Counted from the first letter of the stretch, positions 13,176-26,545 are shown. The stretch: 64,000 nucleotides of DNA from Dendrophyllia cribrosa (GCA_024195265.1 JAJLRJ010000007.1:6886058-6950057), one strand, 5' to 3'. Numbers and translations are program-made. The notes: generated from the letters alone by a model not told the origin.

Positions 13176-14285
13176 GCAAGGTATCTTTATCAACATTAAG
13201 GTTAAGTTTCCACTGAAACTCAGTTGGAAAAAATGTCAAAAATTCCTGGACTGGACGTCTGTTTTCCACTTGTTATTAAAACCTTTCACTGCTGGATTCA
13301 AACTTGATTCAAGCAACGTGGCTTTTACTTTTGAGTCTGCAAGGAGGCTGCGCGAAGCTAAAGAAATAACCTGCGCACAGGCTACAACGGGGCCCTGGTA
13401 GAGGTTTTTTTTTTTATCAGTGATTTGCAAAGCGAAATTTGATGTATTCTTTTTCTAGTTTCTAACCTCAACACTTTAGGAATCATCATTAGTGGAGACA
13501 AACAAACCTTACGTCGTGTAAGTGTGGTTCTAATTTGTGAAATCCTATAGTACAGTGTGACCTTTTCAATTAAAGCGTTTCAGAAGAGCTTTACAGTATG
13601 GTACTCTCTGTTGTTAAGTATTCTATTTTATTCTTTATCCTTGATCAATGTGGCTGCTTTTGACAGCGCGGGGTTAAGAGTCATGCAACGATTGTTTCAA
13701 CATGATGGGGGCTTACATCAGCACCGTATCCATTACATATCGATTGACAGACTTTCATCAAGGTCTTGAAGTCAGCATTTAACACAAACCGCCGACATGG
13801 CTCCGCTCGAGTCGGAAACGGTTAAGCCGATCAAATGTTTCTTTTTGCGTACAAACGGTTTCCAGATGTCACTTTTGCCGAATGAGCTCTTTGGGGTTTG
13901 AATTCCGGCGAAAGTCACTGGGATGCATACCTTTGCATAGCGCTGAGAAGCATTTAAAAGTGAGATGCATTGTACATATAGAAATATTTAATAAATAGTT
14001 TTCAGCTTTGAAATTACATGAAACTTAATTTCGATGTAAGATTACAACTTCGATTTGGGTATTCAGGGAGGAAGACTTTATTTTCGATATAAACGTAAGA
14101 GAACACAGGGGGAATAATTGTAATATTGCGTGAAGGAATTAAAGTAGAGCTCGAGATAAACAATGAAAATTTTTTTCAAAAGTAAAAATAAATTAAGTGG
14201 TTAATAGCTAATCGCACTAGCATCCTTACAGTTGTTTACTATATATTGGGCTATTTTTTTTTGACAGAAATTTGCGAAAGCTGGA

Positions 14286-14499
14286 TTAAGCCTTTCACTC
14301 CAACAGTCAATTATGGAGCGATGTAGTGTAGTTCTAACTTTTGAGTCTGTTGACAAAATCCTTTGGTGTGACCATTTAAATGAAACCTCTTTGGCAGTAC
14401 TTTGACATGTAACCATTTGTTTTACAATATTTAAAAAAATAAAATTTGCGATTTTTCTTGAATTCTGATTTTTGGCACTCTTGTGAGTTAAGGGGTTAA
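14286..14499 (+). mobile_element. TTAA-flanked piggyBac-like MITE (single unit)
   Basis: A TTAA is followed by GCCTTTCACTCC at the left and the right end reads ACTCTTGTGAGTTAAGGGGTTAA, giving inverted termini with TTAA at both sides. The interior holds one copy of the dispersed unit (GTAGTTCTAACTTTTGAGTC ... GACCATTTAAATGAAACC ... TTTACAATATTT). TTAA target sites plus CCC-type termini are typical of piggyBac-superfamily non-autonomous elements. No transposase. Confidence 0.8.
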
Positions 14500-14814
14500 C
14501 TGCCAACAAAAGCCGAAATACAACAATTCCTTCAAAAGTTGTAAAGCATTTCCTCCCGCCTTTCACTGACTTCTCAGTAGAATCAGTCGCTGAGTCGTAT
14601 GTTGTAGTTCGATTGGATGAAATCCTAAACTGTGAACCGTTGAAATGAAAGCTACACAGTATTACTTAAATATTTCTAATATGGAGTATGAAACCTTTTT
14701 TATTTTTCAGTTTAGTTGGCTGGAGTGATAGATTTAAAATAAACAATACACCCTTCAGATGTGAATTCACTTCTGATCCAAGGAATGAGACAACGCGGAA
14801 GATTTTTTGTACAT

Positions 14815-15026
14815 TTAATCCTTTATTCCCAAGAGTGCCAAAGATAAAATTCGTAGAAAATCCCAAATTTCATTTTGTAAAATATAGAAAAGCAAGTTGT
14901 ACCATGCAATAGTGCTGGCGAAGAGATTTTATTTAAATGGTCACACCATAGGATTTCGTCAACAGACTCAGAAGTTAAAACTACACAATATGTCTCCATA
15001 ATTGACTCTAGAAGTGAAAAGGTTGA
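14815..15026 (-). mobile_element. TTAA-flanked piggyBac-like MITE (reverse)
   Basis: This is a reverse copy of the same element: TTAATCCTTTATTCCCAAGA at the left (14815), internal unit in reverse, and ATAATTGACTCTAGAAGTG followed by AAAAGGTTGA at the right, where the TTAA has decayed to TTGA. One internal unit. Confidence 0.75.
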
Positions 15027-16128
15027 CGAATCTCAGTGTTCATGACGTACTTTATCTTACACACTCTTTGGATTGTTTGTTAGTTACCCAGTTGTAGATT
15101 TCGATTAATTCAAGGCACAAAAAACATTTTCATTATCAACACTTCGGTAGTAGTTTATAATGTCTGTTAATGCTTCTGTTATCGTCCTTGAAAACGACCT
15201 TTGTAATAGTCGACAATAACCGTCATTATTTCTATTTCCTGTAATTGCACCAACGCTAAAGTACATTCACAAATAGCGCTTTCTGGGATATCGTAGAATC
15301 AACGCATTATCCAGTTGTATTATTAAAACAGCGAGATATAAACGCAATAAAGTTTGTCTGCTGCAAACTCTGTGGATTATAAGGACGGCGTGAATTTTGT
15401 GAATCAGAATTATTCATTTAAGGCTCAGAACAAAAGAAAATAAAAATTCAGGTTTAACTTAGAATGCACTTTAACCGCGTCTTCGACTATCTTGTTTAGT
15501 ATATCTTAACTATTTTGCTCCCAAGCTGAAAGCGCCGGCCAAATTCAAATTTCAAGAAAAATCTCAAAGTTTTCAGTGTTTTGTAAAAGTGCGAGGGTTA
15601 AAGATTTATTTTTCCTGATGAGTATACTGTTTGGAGGAAGCCGGCGGAGAAATAACTATAAACTATGAGTAACTAAACTACTCATTAAACCGTATTTCTA
15701 TGAAGATAAAGTGGATAAATTAGTAATGAAGTTGACTTTAATTTCTCAGTAAAATATATGCAAAATGCAGGTAAAAAATTGCGAAAAATACGATATATAC
15801 TTTGCTGTTTTAGAGCACTTGTGATGTCTATACACGGATGACAGAATTCTGTTGGAGATGGACAGGCGGAAGCCATGCTATAAAACGTTTTTCTTCGTGG
15901 TTTTCCGACGTTCCGGCTGTCAAATGTAAAAGCTTTCTTGTTTCCTCGCCTGTTCATAAACGTAGCCAGAGGTTTTATTTGTTGGGACAAATAGCCATAG
16001 TTTTCAGAATACTATAAACTCAGACCTCTTCTCTTATCGAACCATGTCCTTACTGTCGTATACAGTGTGCATTTTCGGGGCAAGTTGAAGATTTTTCCTT
16101 TCCATCTCTGATTCTCTATCTGTATTAT

Positions 16129-19100
16129 TTAAGATGTCTTTTCGTTCTCAGTCGGATCAACGGAGTAACTACTCTTTTTCTGCGGTGATTTCCCCTTAAT
16201 TCGCTTCCACTTCATCCGCCGATTTTGAAACCAAACCTTGATTTGTCTCTCGGTCAAATCTAAGCTCACCGCAATCTCGTATCGCCGCAGCCTTGTGAGG
16301 TAATTGTTGCGAAGAAATTCGTTCTCAAGTTCTTGTAGCTGATGTTTCGTGAAAGCTGTCCTTTCTTTTCTTCTCTTGCTTTTTGTGTCTGACGTTTTTT
16401 CCTCAGAAGAAGGAGAATCTGTATGTAAAACAAAATAGATCATGGAAAATAAGCAGAATCGAAACTCAGCTCTGTATTGTGTGGCCCTAACTTTTGAGTC
16501 CGTAAGTTAAACCCCAAAGTGTGACCATTCAAATGAAAGCCCTTGAGCAGAACTTTCATGTTTCAAACTGTCTTTTGTCGATATTTTACATAATACAATT
16601 TGGGATTTTTTTTCTTGTTTCGATCTGGCCGCTTTGGAAGTGAAAGGGGTTAGTTGGTGTACGCTGCGCAAGTCGCGCCAGGGCGTCTACAAAATTGAGC
16701 TCTTTCTCATTTCCTCACAAGATATAAACTCAGATGTTAAAGTAATTTGTACGGAAGATCTCTGCTGTGGGTTTTTAATGGCCATTCCAGCCTATATTTA
16801 TGTTTGGGGTGCTTATAACTCAAAACACAGACTCTGTAGGCATTTGTAATCGCCATTAATCAGTGTGTGTTGTTCACGCGGCGAAGAAGGGCACCGCTAT
16901 TGGTCTCCATGTAGTCATGGAATGAAGAAGTATAGTAATTTATCCACGATCCATAAATGCCAAGATCCTTTGGTCTGTGGACAACAAAGAGTGAGCCGGC
17001 AAGATAAAGGGAAGGAAGAGATTCCGGCAAACTTGATGACGCCGTGAATTGTAAGTGACTCATACATCAATGAACTGAGCGGTTTGAGATTGGATGTTTA
17101 TGAAAAATGCCTTCTTACAATGTGAACAAATCACTGAAGGAATTGTTGTTCCAATTGTGGATCTATTTTCTCGCTCTTAGTGCACGTAAGTGGACGTGTT
17201 TACGTACTTGGGTCTACTCGAATGCTATTAACCCTTCATCAGGGTGTTCACCCCCAGAGTCACTGATTATGGAGACATATAATGTAAGTTCTAACTTTTG
17301 AGACTGTGTACGAAATCCTATGGTGTGACCATTCAAATGAAACCTCTTCAGCAGTACGTTCAAATGGTACCATTTGTTTTACAGTATTTTACAAAATGTA
17401 ATTTGGAATTTTGTTCTTGATTTTTTATTTTATATTTTGGGCACTTAGCGGTTTGGTGTGTAACTATATAGTCCTCGATATGCAGTTCTGTAGTATGAAC
17501 ATTAGGCACCAGTTAGTTTTGAATGTACTATTCAAAGCTTCGCTTAAAGACAACTTTCGTAGTCGATTGTTTGAATGTGGTATGATGAAAATCGACTGTT
17601 GGTGAATCTGCATAGTTGTTTTCGAATTCCCGAGTTCTTTACGGGTGTTCTGTAGTTTTGGGTGAAAAGATAATTAATTGTCCAGAGGTTATCGCCAAGG
17701 AAATTGCGTCGTCTAGGAATGACGAGAAAACAAGCAGACCATTTGCTTTGTTCTTTATTTTTTTGACAAACAGAAATTAGACAAATTATTAGAGCTGGAA
17801 CTGTTTTGTGTCAAATTATTTACGTAGATTCATCGTTTCGTTTGCATTAAAAAAAAATCGGTCTCTTTTCTTATACACGGGGTTGAAAACAAAAGGAATT
17901 GCCACGAATTTTTCACTTTGCCTCAGGGCAGTTCTAATCATATTTACTCAGAACACCGTACTTTTTATTTCTATAGAAACAAAATCCAAAAAGTCTGCGG
18001 AAAGACAAGTTGCTTATCTACGAGAGAGAGAAAAACCTGTTATACTAATTTTTTGTTAGGTAAACAAATGACTTTAGAACCATGAAAGTTGTACTTCAGA
18101 GAACTGAAATATGCGATATCGTTTTGATGGCTTTCAGATGGGCCAATTTAGTTTACGTTTGTCTTAGAACTTACTGCCATTAAACAGTTATTTAGGGACA
18201 AGAAGTGTAAATGTTAACTTGGTCACCGTTTTTCCGTTTTAAGTCAAGCTTCAAATAAAAAATAACCCTTAAATACCACTCGAGTGCATGAGGTATGCTA
18301 GGTCTCTACATTGCAAGTAGTCATGGGGCTCGATGGCCCTCTAATGAATTTCGGTACCTTTTGAAGGTCGGTCTTGTTAGCCGCACCTAAAGCGCTCCGC
18401 TAAAATCAACATTCTTGTGGCTGATCAATGTCGATTGCTCTGGCTAATTAACCAAGTCCTAAAAGCGAACCTTGACAAGCTTTTCCTGTGGTTTTGTCGT
18501 GTCATCGATGGATGTATATTGCATGTAATACGGACAAAAAAAATGCCCATAGACTCCTAGACTTACGGCCGTGCGTTGAATTTGGTGTGAATCGTGAGGA
18601 TGATTCATCCTCTTTCCTACGTCCCTGGCCTCAGTGTAAGTTTGTGTGAGCTAGTTATGAGGTTAATGGAAGTGTAGGCTCTCAGTAGCGACTACTTTTC
18701 GACGAACGCCCTTCCAGATACGTCATGCAATCTTTCCAAGTCTTTGTTTCTAAGTTCGCTTTAAAGACTTGCTTTCTGAATTTTGCTAATTACCAATTCA
18801 ATTCAATATCTGTTATTTTGATAGTGTAGCTGTTTGTAGCTTACTCCAACACCTTTTAGTAAATCAGCTGTGTTGTTAAGCACGCATTTGCTGGTAGAAA
18901 CAGGGTTTTTATTTACGCTAGGTACAAACCAAGGCATCCATACAGTCAAATTTAGGTTCCCGAATCTAGAAGTATCGATGGCGTCTTTGAAGAAAACTTA
19001 GATACAAACTTGTTCCTTAAAAAAAGAAAAAGGCCATGCATGTATCACTTTAGTTGTGAGAGGCTGTAAGTTATTTCGGAAGGATTATTCTTGATGATTT

Positions 19101-21670
19101 ACACCGCTTATACAAACAGTTAAAACCTCAATAAACTAAGAATGCCCTAGAACGAATGGCAAACTGTACATTCCCTCCCGAAAACGTTTGAATTCCTTCT
19201 TTTTTCAGCTTTTTCATTCTTTCTTCCGACGTGCCCGTTTTAATTTGGTTATATCAGAGGCACAATCCATTTTATGTCGATATCACACAACTTTGATTAT
19301 CAAAGTGTACTCTAGAGAATTCCCTTTTCGAAGACGAATGTATAATGATGATATTTATCTCCCAATTTTGCGTGTTGCTTTTAGGAGTATTCTCAAGCGT
19401 TCTTTAGTTGGTTTTGATCTTTAGCTTTACCTAAAGTTGATCATGAATAAAATCAGTCCTAAGAACAATTCTGCATAGCCTGCGTGCAGAATTCTGCACA
19501 TTGCTGCATTGAGGAAACTGTCGGGATACATCTAGGATGAAGAGCTCTGTTTTTCCTTTTGCTCCTCGAGCATGCCCAAGTTCAAACTGACTGAAAAACA
19601 GTCCCAAATGTCATTTTGAAAATGTTGAAAAACAAATAGCACCACAGAAAAGTGGATTTATTCCAGAGACTCACAAGTTATAACAATCTTTCGCACTGAT
19701 AAGCAGCACCAGAGGAAAGTACTGCCCAATCGTAACTGAAACAGCACCACGACAAAGCAGTAGCTTTCATTTGAATGGTCACACTGTAGGATTCCATCCA
19801 AAATGCAAATGTAAATCTTCAGTATACAACATAAAAAGCAGTATTAGATAAAAGTCATGTCCAGCAGCTTTTATTTGAATGGTCAAATTTTTGGTTTTAG
19901 ACAGACCGAAACGTTTCAATCACATGATTCAAGTTTCGACTCTTCAAATGAAAGTCACTAATCTGTCAAGCCTCTTGAAGCTATCATCAAATAAACTAGA
20001 GAGTATTCTGTTCTTGGGAGGATTAAGTTTTCTAGTAGCTTATTGAACTCTGTGTCGTAAAAAAGGCTAAGGTACCTTTTAATTGCTAAAACCACAAAAT
20101 CGGATACTTCTAGAGAGTGAATGTTATCAGTCTTTGAAGGTGGACGACAGTTTACTGATCTCGTATTTTTCAACCAGCTATTTCTGTATCGCTTCCTGAC
20201 TTTGCAAGACACAGCTGGGCTCTTGTTGCTTACAATATGGAATTGGCTAAGGCTTTATAATTTTTAAAATAATCAAAATAAACAGGAAATCAAAAGAATG
20301 ACGCGCGCACGATTGAATCTTTACTTGGCCATAAGCACTGTTTTCCTATTTATACCCGGGGCTCACCAATGTACTATACTACTCAACGTGGTTAAGTTTC
20401 GAATTCCATCTAGCGAAGCTGAGATTGGTCTCCTCATTTCCTATAGAAGAATAGCTACACGTTTATAAAACTTAACTGATTTATGTGGCTTATACGTTCT
20501 AGGAGTTTACCTGATTGCATAGCCTTCAGTTAAATTTAATTTATTCGACATAAAACATGACCATGAAATGCTTGGTGCATCGAATTACGCGGTTTCTGTT
20601 CACCAATTCAGTGACTGTCGTAACTCATTCAGTAATGAACTCACCTTCATGAAGCTGGTTGGATAATAGTTTAGGCCCTGTTTAAATACCACCGATGTTA
20701 TAGTAGTTACTCAGATCATAAACCAGCCAACTGAATAATGCAAAACTTGGCTTCCACTATGATAATCACAATAATCATTTCTGTTAATTTCATCCATTAT
20801 AAGACGTATTGCAAAGTTATTTTGTCTATTTTCTTAATCTGATGACTGGCTATGGCAAGGTAATATATTAAGAATGGCTATATTGAAAAAGTCTTCGCTG
20901 GAATATTTTTATTTAGTTTATGTTATGCGTACGGATATTTGGTAGAACAGGCATTCAATGGAAGGTCATAGTGAAGACTGAGAAATCTGTATTTTGCTGG
21001 CAAAAGGCGCGAATTCATTTGCCAATTAGCCAACTTAATCTACCTTAGTGACAATTTAACAGTTTATTCTCACTAATAAAACTGTGAATTATTGCTATTT
21101 TGCCTGTGGAGATATTAACACCACATTGACCAAAAACGTCTGCACTCGCACGCAAGGCCCGTTTGATTCCGGTTAGCAACTGAGCAAATACGACAATATT
21201 CTTTCAAGCTTGTTGAAGAAAAAACACTAGGAAACAATATTATGTCACTGTTGTCGTTTCATTAAATGCCGTTAAAGGAATTCAATGATATTTTGCGTCA
21301 AACCAAGCTAATTCAAGGCAATTTTATTACCTTCTACACCGTCTTCAAGTGAATCACCGTCATTTTCCTCACTGTACACCTCGCTTTCGGTTCTCAAACA
21401 GCTCAAATCTGATGCCCAGTGTTCTTGAAGCATACACGATGGCCGCTCTTCTACTTGGCTGCAATGACGATCATTCTGTTGTTCAGAGAGGTGCGTTAAT
21501 GGAGGTGGAGGATATCGCAGTCCTGACGGGACCTGCGTCTGTATAGGTGTACCGTAGTTAGCGAATCTTGGCTGGCTATAGCCATGAGGATAGTGGAAAC
21601 CTCCAGGGATATTCTGGGGTACATGAGGGTACGAATTAGGCCGTCCACAGTCGTAAGTTCTTGGGTACAT
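16129..21670 (-). CDS. Mox: Mox/Meox-family homeodomain transcription factor (Mox gene 2), 2 exons
   Basis: The spliced CDS joins exon 1 21670-21331 to exon 2 16418-16129, 630 nt and 209 aa. The donor is GAAG|GTAATA and the acceptor TTTTACATACAG; the intron is phase 1 and splits an Asp codon (residue 114). The homeodomain is residues 129-188 and begins [20 protein letters not shown]. It keeps Gln50, Asn51 and the Mox block [18 protein letters not shown]. It is the only copy with Ile at homeodomain position 45 (RQIKVWF, the others RQVKVWF). The N-terminus opens MYPRTYDCG, is rich in Tyr, Pro, Gln and Asn, includes a run of four prolines near residue 55, and becomes acidic before the splice. 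There is no YPWM hexapeptide. The tail after the homeodomain is 21 residues. It lies head to tail with its paralogues, as expected from tandem duplication. Confidence 0.93.
16483..16650 (+). repeat. Degenerate dispersed MITE unit
   Basis: CTAACTTTTGAGTC, AAGTGTGACCATTCAAATGA, TTGAGCAG, ATATTTTACATAAT and AGTGAAAGGGGTTAG can be aligned with the dispersed element. It mixes the 106-bp-type interior with the right terminus of the TTAA MITE, linking the two forms. Confidence 0.65.
17228..17465 (+). mobile_element. Degenerate TTAA-type MITE, single unit
   Basis: TTAACCCTTCATCAGGG...CCCAGAGTCA at the left is followed by AGTTCTAACTTTTGAGACTG, GACCATTCAAATGAAACC and GTTTTACAGTATTTTACAAA. The right end (GGGCACTTAGCGG ... 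GTAACTA) is eroded. Confidence 0.65.
19600..19930 (-). repeat. Degenerate reverse dispersed MITE units
   Basis: Blocks such as CCCAAATGTCATTTTGAAAA, CCAGAGGAAAGTACTGC, TTTCATTTGAATGGTCACAC and TGTAGGATTCCATCC follow in reverse orientation with large indels. Ends are not definable. Confidence 0.5.
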
Positions 21671-22789
21671 TTCCGTGGATTACGGTTCAGAAATCGGTAG
21701 GGTTTCACGTCGGTTGTTTTGCAGGCTTCTCGTATCAAAGGTAATTAACTGGACTTTCTCTCGCTGAGATTAGACCGGTCGGAGAATGTGCACTGAAACT
21801 GATACCATCCACAAACGGACCGCGGCGATTGTGTCTGTCAAACGATCCACTGCGCAACATGTCAACAATGCCTTCGTTTTGTTGACTCGAACATCAACAA
21901 GGCTCTCAATGAGGCAAAGAGGTGCTTAGCTTGCAGATCGCAAACTTCAATAAACCAGCTAGCGAGCAAATCGGCACAAACTTGTGTGTTCTTGTGCAAG
22001 CGGAGTGCTCAATTTGCGGTTAAACTACAAGCGAGCGGAAGAATTTGTTGAGTGGAAATTCCCGCTAGGTCGCTCTTATCTGATTGAGACTAGCAACCCA
22101 CATTGATAGCTAACATTTATTTGACTTTTTTTCTGGGTATGTTTTTTCGAACTTTATTTTTGTTGTTGCGCTTTTGCAAGGTTAACGGAAGTTTATTAAG
22201 TTTTGCACCTTTTTTGCAACATCCATTGGACGGCGCAGTCTTTTTTATTGTAAATTATCACGGTTTACGGGAACTGTCAGAGTGATTAAAAAGCCGCAGG
22301 TAGTATGGCTCCCAGCAGTTTATTTTTAACAAAGAAGAAACCGACACATTACCTCAAAGTTCTCATAATTTTTTTGTGAAATCTGCACCAGATGTGGACA
22401 GAGCTACAGTTCTGTTCGATGGCTGTGCATGCGCATTAGGCTATCTCCGCAGGGGCAGCATTTTTCTTTTGGAAATTGTGTTCTTATTGTAGTCTCTCCA
22501 TTGTCAGTTTCAATTGTGATTTTACTCATTTTTCATGTAAGGAGGGCTGCCTTCTTGTATTGTATGTCTATGGTGGACGTTATTTGAGGAAAAGAGTCTT
22601 GCACTTGGCTCTCGGTCGGTTACACCCTTTTTCTATGACTCGAAACTACAAAGTATCTAAGGAGGTATGCAGTTCAATTAAGCTCAAACAAAGTCGGAAA
22701 CTTACTATATTTACAGACGGTGGAAAAGCGCACGATTTTCGTGACTTAGAAATCTTTATAGTAAAGATTCCAATGAAAGATATCGAGCA

Positions 22790-23660
22790 GTTCTTTACCA
22801 GAGGTGCTGTCTATTATACTGGATACAGCGGTTCTATTAAACTTTTGTCTTTGTGGATGAAATCCTAAAGTGTGACCATTCCAGCGAAAGCTACTTTACA
22901 GTGCTTTCCTGTGGTACTTTACTGTTTATTATGCTGTACAAGGTGGTTCTAACTTTTGAGTCGGTGAATAAAATCCTAAAATGTGTCCATTCAAATAAAA
23001 GCTATCGAGAAGCCCTTTCCTGTGGTGCTGTTTAGGTAATGTGGTTCTAACTTTTAAGTCGGTGGATAAAATCCTAAAATGTGACCATTCCAGCGAAAGC
23101 TACTAAGCAGTACTTTCCTGTGGTACTGTTTGTCTAACTTTTGAGTCTGTGGATGAAATTTTAAATGTGACCATTCAAATGAAAGCTACTCAAGCAGTAC
23201 TTTTCTGTGGTTCTGTTTATTATGCTAGTATGGGGTCCATGACTTGAGATATTTTAACTTGTACTAACTACATAAGTAGCGTTACTAAAACGTTGTAAAG
23301 TACCCGTAATATAGCGCTTATATCTCTTGTAATGAGTGCAAGGCAGCTGGTAAATCTTGAGTCATATCTTCAAATCGTGGTTTTTACCTTTGCATGTTGT
23401 ACTATATAGTGGCCGTTCAAATGAACGCTACTGAGCAGTTCTTTCCTGTGGCATTGCTAATTATGCTGTACAAGCTGGAGCTATCTTTTGAGTCTGTGAA
23501 TGAAATCCTTAAATGTGGTCACTCCAATGAAAGCTACTTAGTAGTACTTTCTTGTGGTACTGAGTTTATTATGCTGTACAAGGTGGTTCTAACTTTTAAG
23601 TATGTGGATGAAATCCTAAACTGTGACCATTCACTGAAAAGGGTTCATTATGCTGGTTCA
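22790..23660 (+). repeat. Diverged 106-bp-type unit array (about 6 units)
   Basis: Repeated blocks GTGGTTCTAACTTTTGAGTC, GATGAAATCCTAAAGTGTGA, ATGAAAGCTACT and AGCAGTACTTTCCTGTGG recur with deletions. The array is broken at about 23225-23400 by unrelated sequence and trails off into very degenerate copies up to about 23960. Confidence 0.8.
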
Positions 23661-25539
23661 AATTAAACTTTAGGTTTGAGTCTGTGGATGAAAGCCTTAA
23701 GTGTCATCATCCAAATTATAAAAGCTATTTAGCAGCGCTTTCTTGTTCTGCCGCTTATTATGCTTTGGGCTAACTCTGTTCCAACGGAGCATGACCATTC
23801 CTATCGAGCAGTACAAGTTTCTTGTGGTGCTATGGTTTTCTACAAGATAGTCAGTATCTTTTGAATTTGGATAAAAGCTGTACAACGTGGTTCTAACGCC
23901 ATCTAGTACGTTTGGGTCCTGTGGATAAGATCCTTCAGTGTAGCCATTCAAATTAAATATATTGAGCAAGACTCCTATGATGCCGATCATTTGTATGCGT
24001 GTGTGTGTGTTTGTTTTTGGTGCAAAGCAAATTTATTATATAACAACAGCAACAACGTTTATTCGTACTGTATACTGTATTGCAATAAAAATTTCTTTGT
24101 ACAGTGAACAATCCGTCGGCTTTATTTTTCTTTCCGGGAATTGATGTTAGTAGCTTATTACAAGTAAGAGTTAAAAGACTTTTTGTTTTGTTGCACTAGA
24201 GTAGTCCCGATTTCGTTTTCATCGTAGTTTTAGTAAGAAAGGTCATCTGCATCCGATAAAATGCACTCGTGGTATTATTGGTGCTGACATAAATGAAGTA
24301 AAAAATACGGTCAAGTCCGGAAATCAGTGGCAGCACTGACCAATCAGCATGCGTCTCTTTGCCACTGTCTGGATTCTTCTCAACATACTCTGGAATCAAG
24401 CCAGTTTTGTAAATGAAGATAAATGGACGTAACATGTTATTTTATAGTGGTTAATGCAATTAGCTACTTAAGGTCGACTACAATGGGTCCATCCGCCCCG
24501 GGTCGCTTAGCCTAACTAGTTGCATTTGTCATGTGACAAATTCTTGGAATCATTTTTTGTGTATTTAAATTATTTGGAGCTCATTTCTGAGAATGGCTTT
24601 AAACACTGAAATAGAACGATACGTTTCGTTTTGTGTAAGGCAAAGTTTCTTTCTTTTTCAGTGTCTGCAGTTGGACAGAAATGCTATTGTTGATGTTACT
24701 ATTGGTGGTTTGTTTATGGGTATCAGCTATTTATAGCTCTCAATCGTCGGGTACGGCTTGGTCGTTATCAGGTATAAATTAATACACACTTCACAATAAC
24801 AGCATCAAATGACACTGATCTATTTAGTTTATTACTATGAAAATATTTGGCTGATTTTCCATGAATCTCCAGTCATTTTAAGTACCCTTGACAAGGCGAG
24901 AAAATCATTTAGCGCTTGTTGTCAACAGGATCTTGGAAACCGCGAACAATTCTTGAAATTAATCTTTCAAACCCATAACCAAACTTCTTTGGTTCCGTTT
25001 TTGTTTCATAGTGCACATTTTATGCATGAAACACACATTCAAATGAAGGCTGTTTGGCAGTCTATTTTTTTTTATTCTGTGTGTTATGCTGTACCAGGTA
25101 GTTCTTACGTTAGAGGACTTGAACCGTGTAGGGAAATACTAAAGTGCGATGTGAACTGTGTGGGAAAATACTAAAGTGTGACGTGGAATATTAAAGTGTG
25201 ATATGAACCATGTACCGTGTGGGGAAATCCTGAAGTGTGGTATGTACCGCGTGGGGAAATCTTTTAAAGTGTGATGCCGATTCATATGAATGCTATCGGG
25301 CAACTTAGTTTCATATCAATGGCGCTGTTTGTTTTGAAAAAAAAAAAAATAGAGTGCTATGTTTGGAGTAAATGGGTCAAATAATTTAGGTCATTTTACT
25401 TGTTACAGGCAATGTCTCCACTCAAAGTACCGGATATCCATGCCCGCCCCATTAACTTTACAGCCATCCCTGAGTCATGTTCTTATCGTATAGTTCTAAT
25501 GTTTTAGTCGTAGATCGTCCTGTGTACAAATGATCATGA

Positions 25540-25965
25540 AAGGAAAGCTCCTGAACAGTACGTTCCTGTGGTGCTGTTTATTATGCTGTACGAGGTGGTT
25601 CTAACTTTTGAGTCTGCATGTGGATAAAATCCTAAAGTGTGACCATTCAAATGAAGTTATTGAGCTATTGAGCAGTACTTTCCTGTGGTGCTGTTTATTA
25701 TGCTGTACGAGGTGGTTCTATGAGTCTGTGGATGAAATCCTAAAGTGTGACCATTCAAAAGAAGCTACTGAGCAGTACTTTCCTGTGGTGCTGTTTATTA
25801 TGCTGTGCAAGGTGGTTCTAACTTTTGAGTGTGTGGATGAAATCCTAAAGTGTGACTATTCAAATGGAGCTATTGAGCAGTACTCTCCTATGGTGCTGTT
25901 ATTTTTAAGTATTTTACAAAGTGAAATTTGGTATTTTTCTTGAATTTGTTTTTGTCATAGTGTCC
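25540..25965 (+). repeat. Dispersed-unit array (3 to 4 units) ending in the MITE right end
   Basis: Units step through GAGCAGTACTTTCCTGTGGT, GCTGTTTATTATGCTGTACG and GTGGTTCTAACTTTTGAGTC. The last unit runs into AAGTATTTTACAAAGTGAAA, TTTTTCTTGAATTTG and CTTACTTAGTGGG, the right terminal region of the TTAA MITE. This shows that the 106-bp arrays are the interior of that element. Confidence 0.8.
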
Positions 25966-26545
25966 TTACTTAGTGGGCAACTGCTATTAACAATGACAAT
26001 TTAATAAAGTTATCTATCCATCTATCTTTTGACAACTCTTGGAGTGAAATGCTTACGCCGACGAAGTCACCGACGTACCTGTCGCAAGGCATGCTCCTAT
26101 CTTCACCTCATTGAGTTTGTACTTATCCAGAGTTTGACCGTTGCAATAAATAAACTCAATGCCCCCTCAAACTCACAGCATTGATAATTTGGCCTCTTAC
26201 TGGGGTGCAGAAATTCCAGTTTAACGCAGCATGGAGCTTTACAGCCGCCCAGTACGAAACGTTCAGTCCAACAGAGCATCTTTCAATTTATCTTCATTAG
26301 CACGCTCTCGCCCCCTCAAACATTCAACAATAAATTAGTCAGTCACTCAGTAAGGTATTCTGCAACCCTGTTCGTTTTTGACGGTTGGATGTAATGGCTT
26401 GAAATATTTTGCGGGTTTTTAATGTTTGAGGTTTTTCTGGGGGCGAATGCTGCGAGTCTTTGATTTTGTCCAGTATGTGTCATGGAATAACCCAGTAACA
26501 TCATACGTAAACACACTGGATCGTTTAATTCGCAAAACACTAATA

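Larger units (their letters stand above)
8689..16128. other. Intergenic spacer between Mox genes 1 and 2
   Basis: This 7.4-kb stretch contains no gene I can support. It holds the 5-prime flank of Mox gene 1, two repeats shared with other sites (10690-10880 and 11315-11625), a LINE relic with an inserted palindrome (12286-13175) and two dispersed MITEs (14286-14499, 14815-15026). From 8700 to 10680 I see nothing recognisable. The 3-prime UTR of Mox gene 2 should occupy its right end; AATAAA on the minus strand at 15610-15605 is a candidate poly(A) signal about 520 bp beyond the stop. Confidence 0.6.
16419..21330 (-). other. Intron of Mox gene 2 (4912 bp, phase 1)
   Basis: The intron is bounded by GTAATA at 21330 and ACATACAG ending at 16419. 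It carries degenerate dispersed MITE copies at about 16483-16650, 17228-17465 and 19600-19930. From 17600 to 19550 and from 19950 to 21320 I see only AT-rich sequence with no recognised feature. Confidence 0.85.

Noticed and set aside
15685..15990. 101-codon minus-strand open frame downstream of Mox gene 2
   Set aside because: It lies where the 3-prime UTR of Mox gene 2 is expected and has no recognised similarity.
22476..22868. 130-codon plus-strand open frame as a gene
   Set aside because: Its 3-prime third runs into the dispersed repeat unit, and the rest shows no recognisable domain or splice context.
24196..24435. Minus-strand frame with a moderately protein-like sequence
   Set aside because: 79 codons, no domain recognised, no splice partner found and no promoter-like context.
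25608..25943. 111-codon frame and similar frames with recurring [13 protein letters not shown] peptides
   Set aside because: These are translations of the 106-bp repeat unit in various places and strands, which explains why the same peptide recurs.
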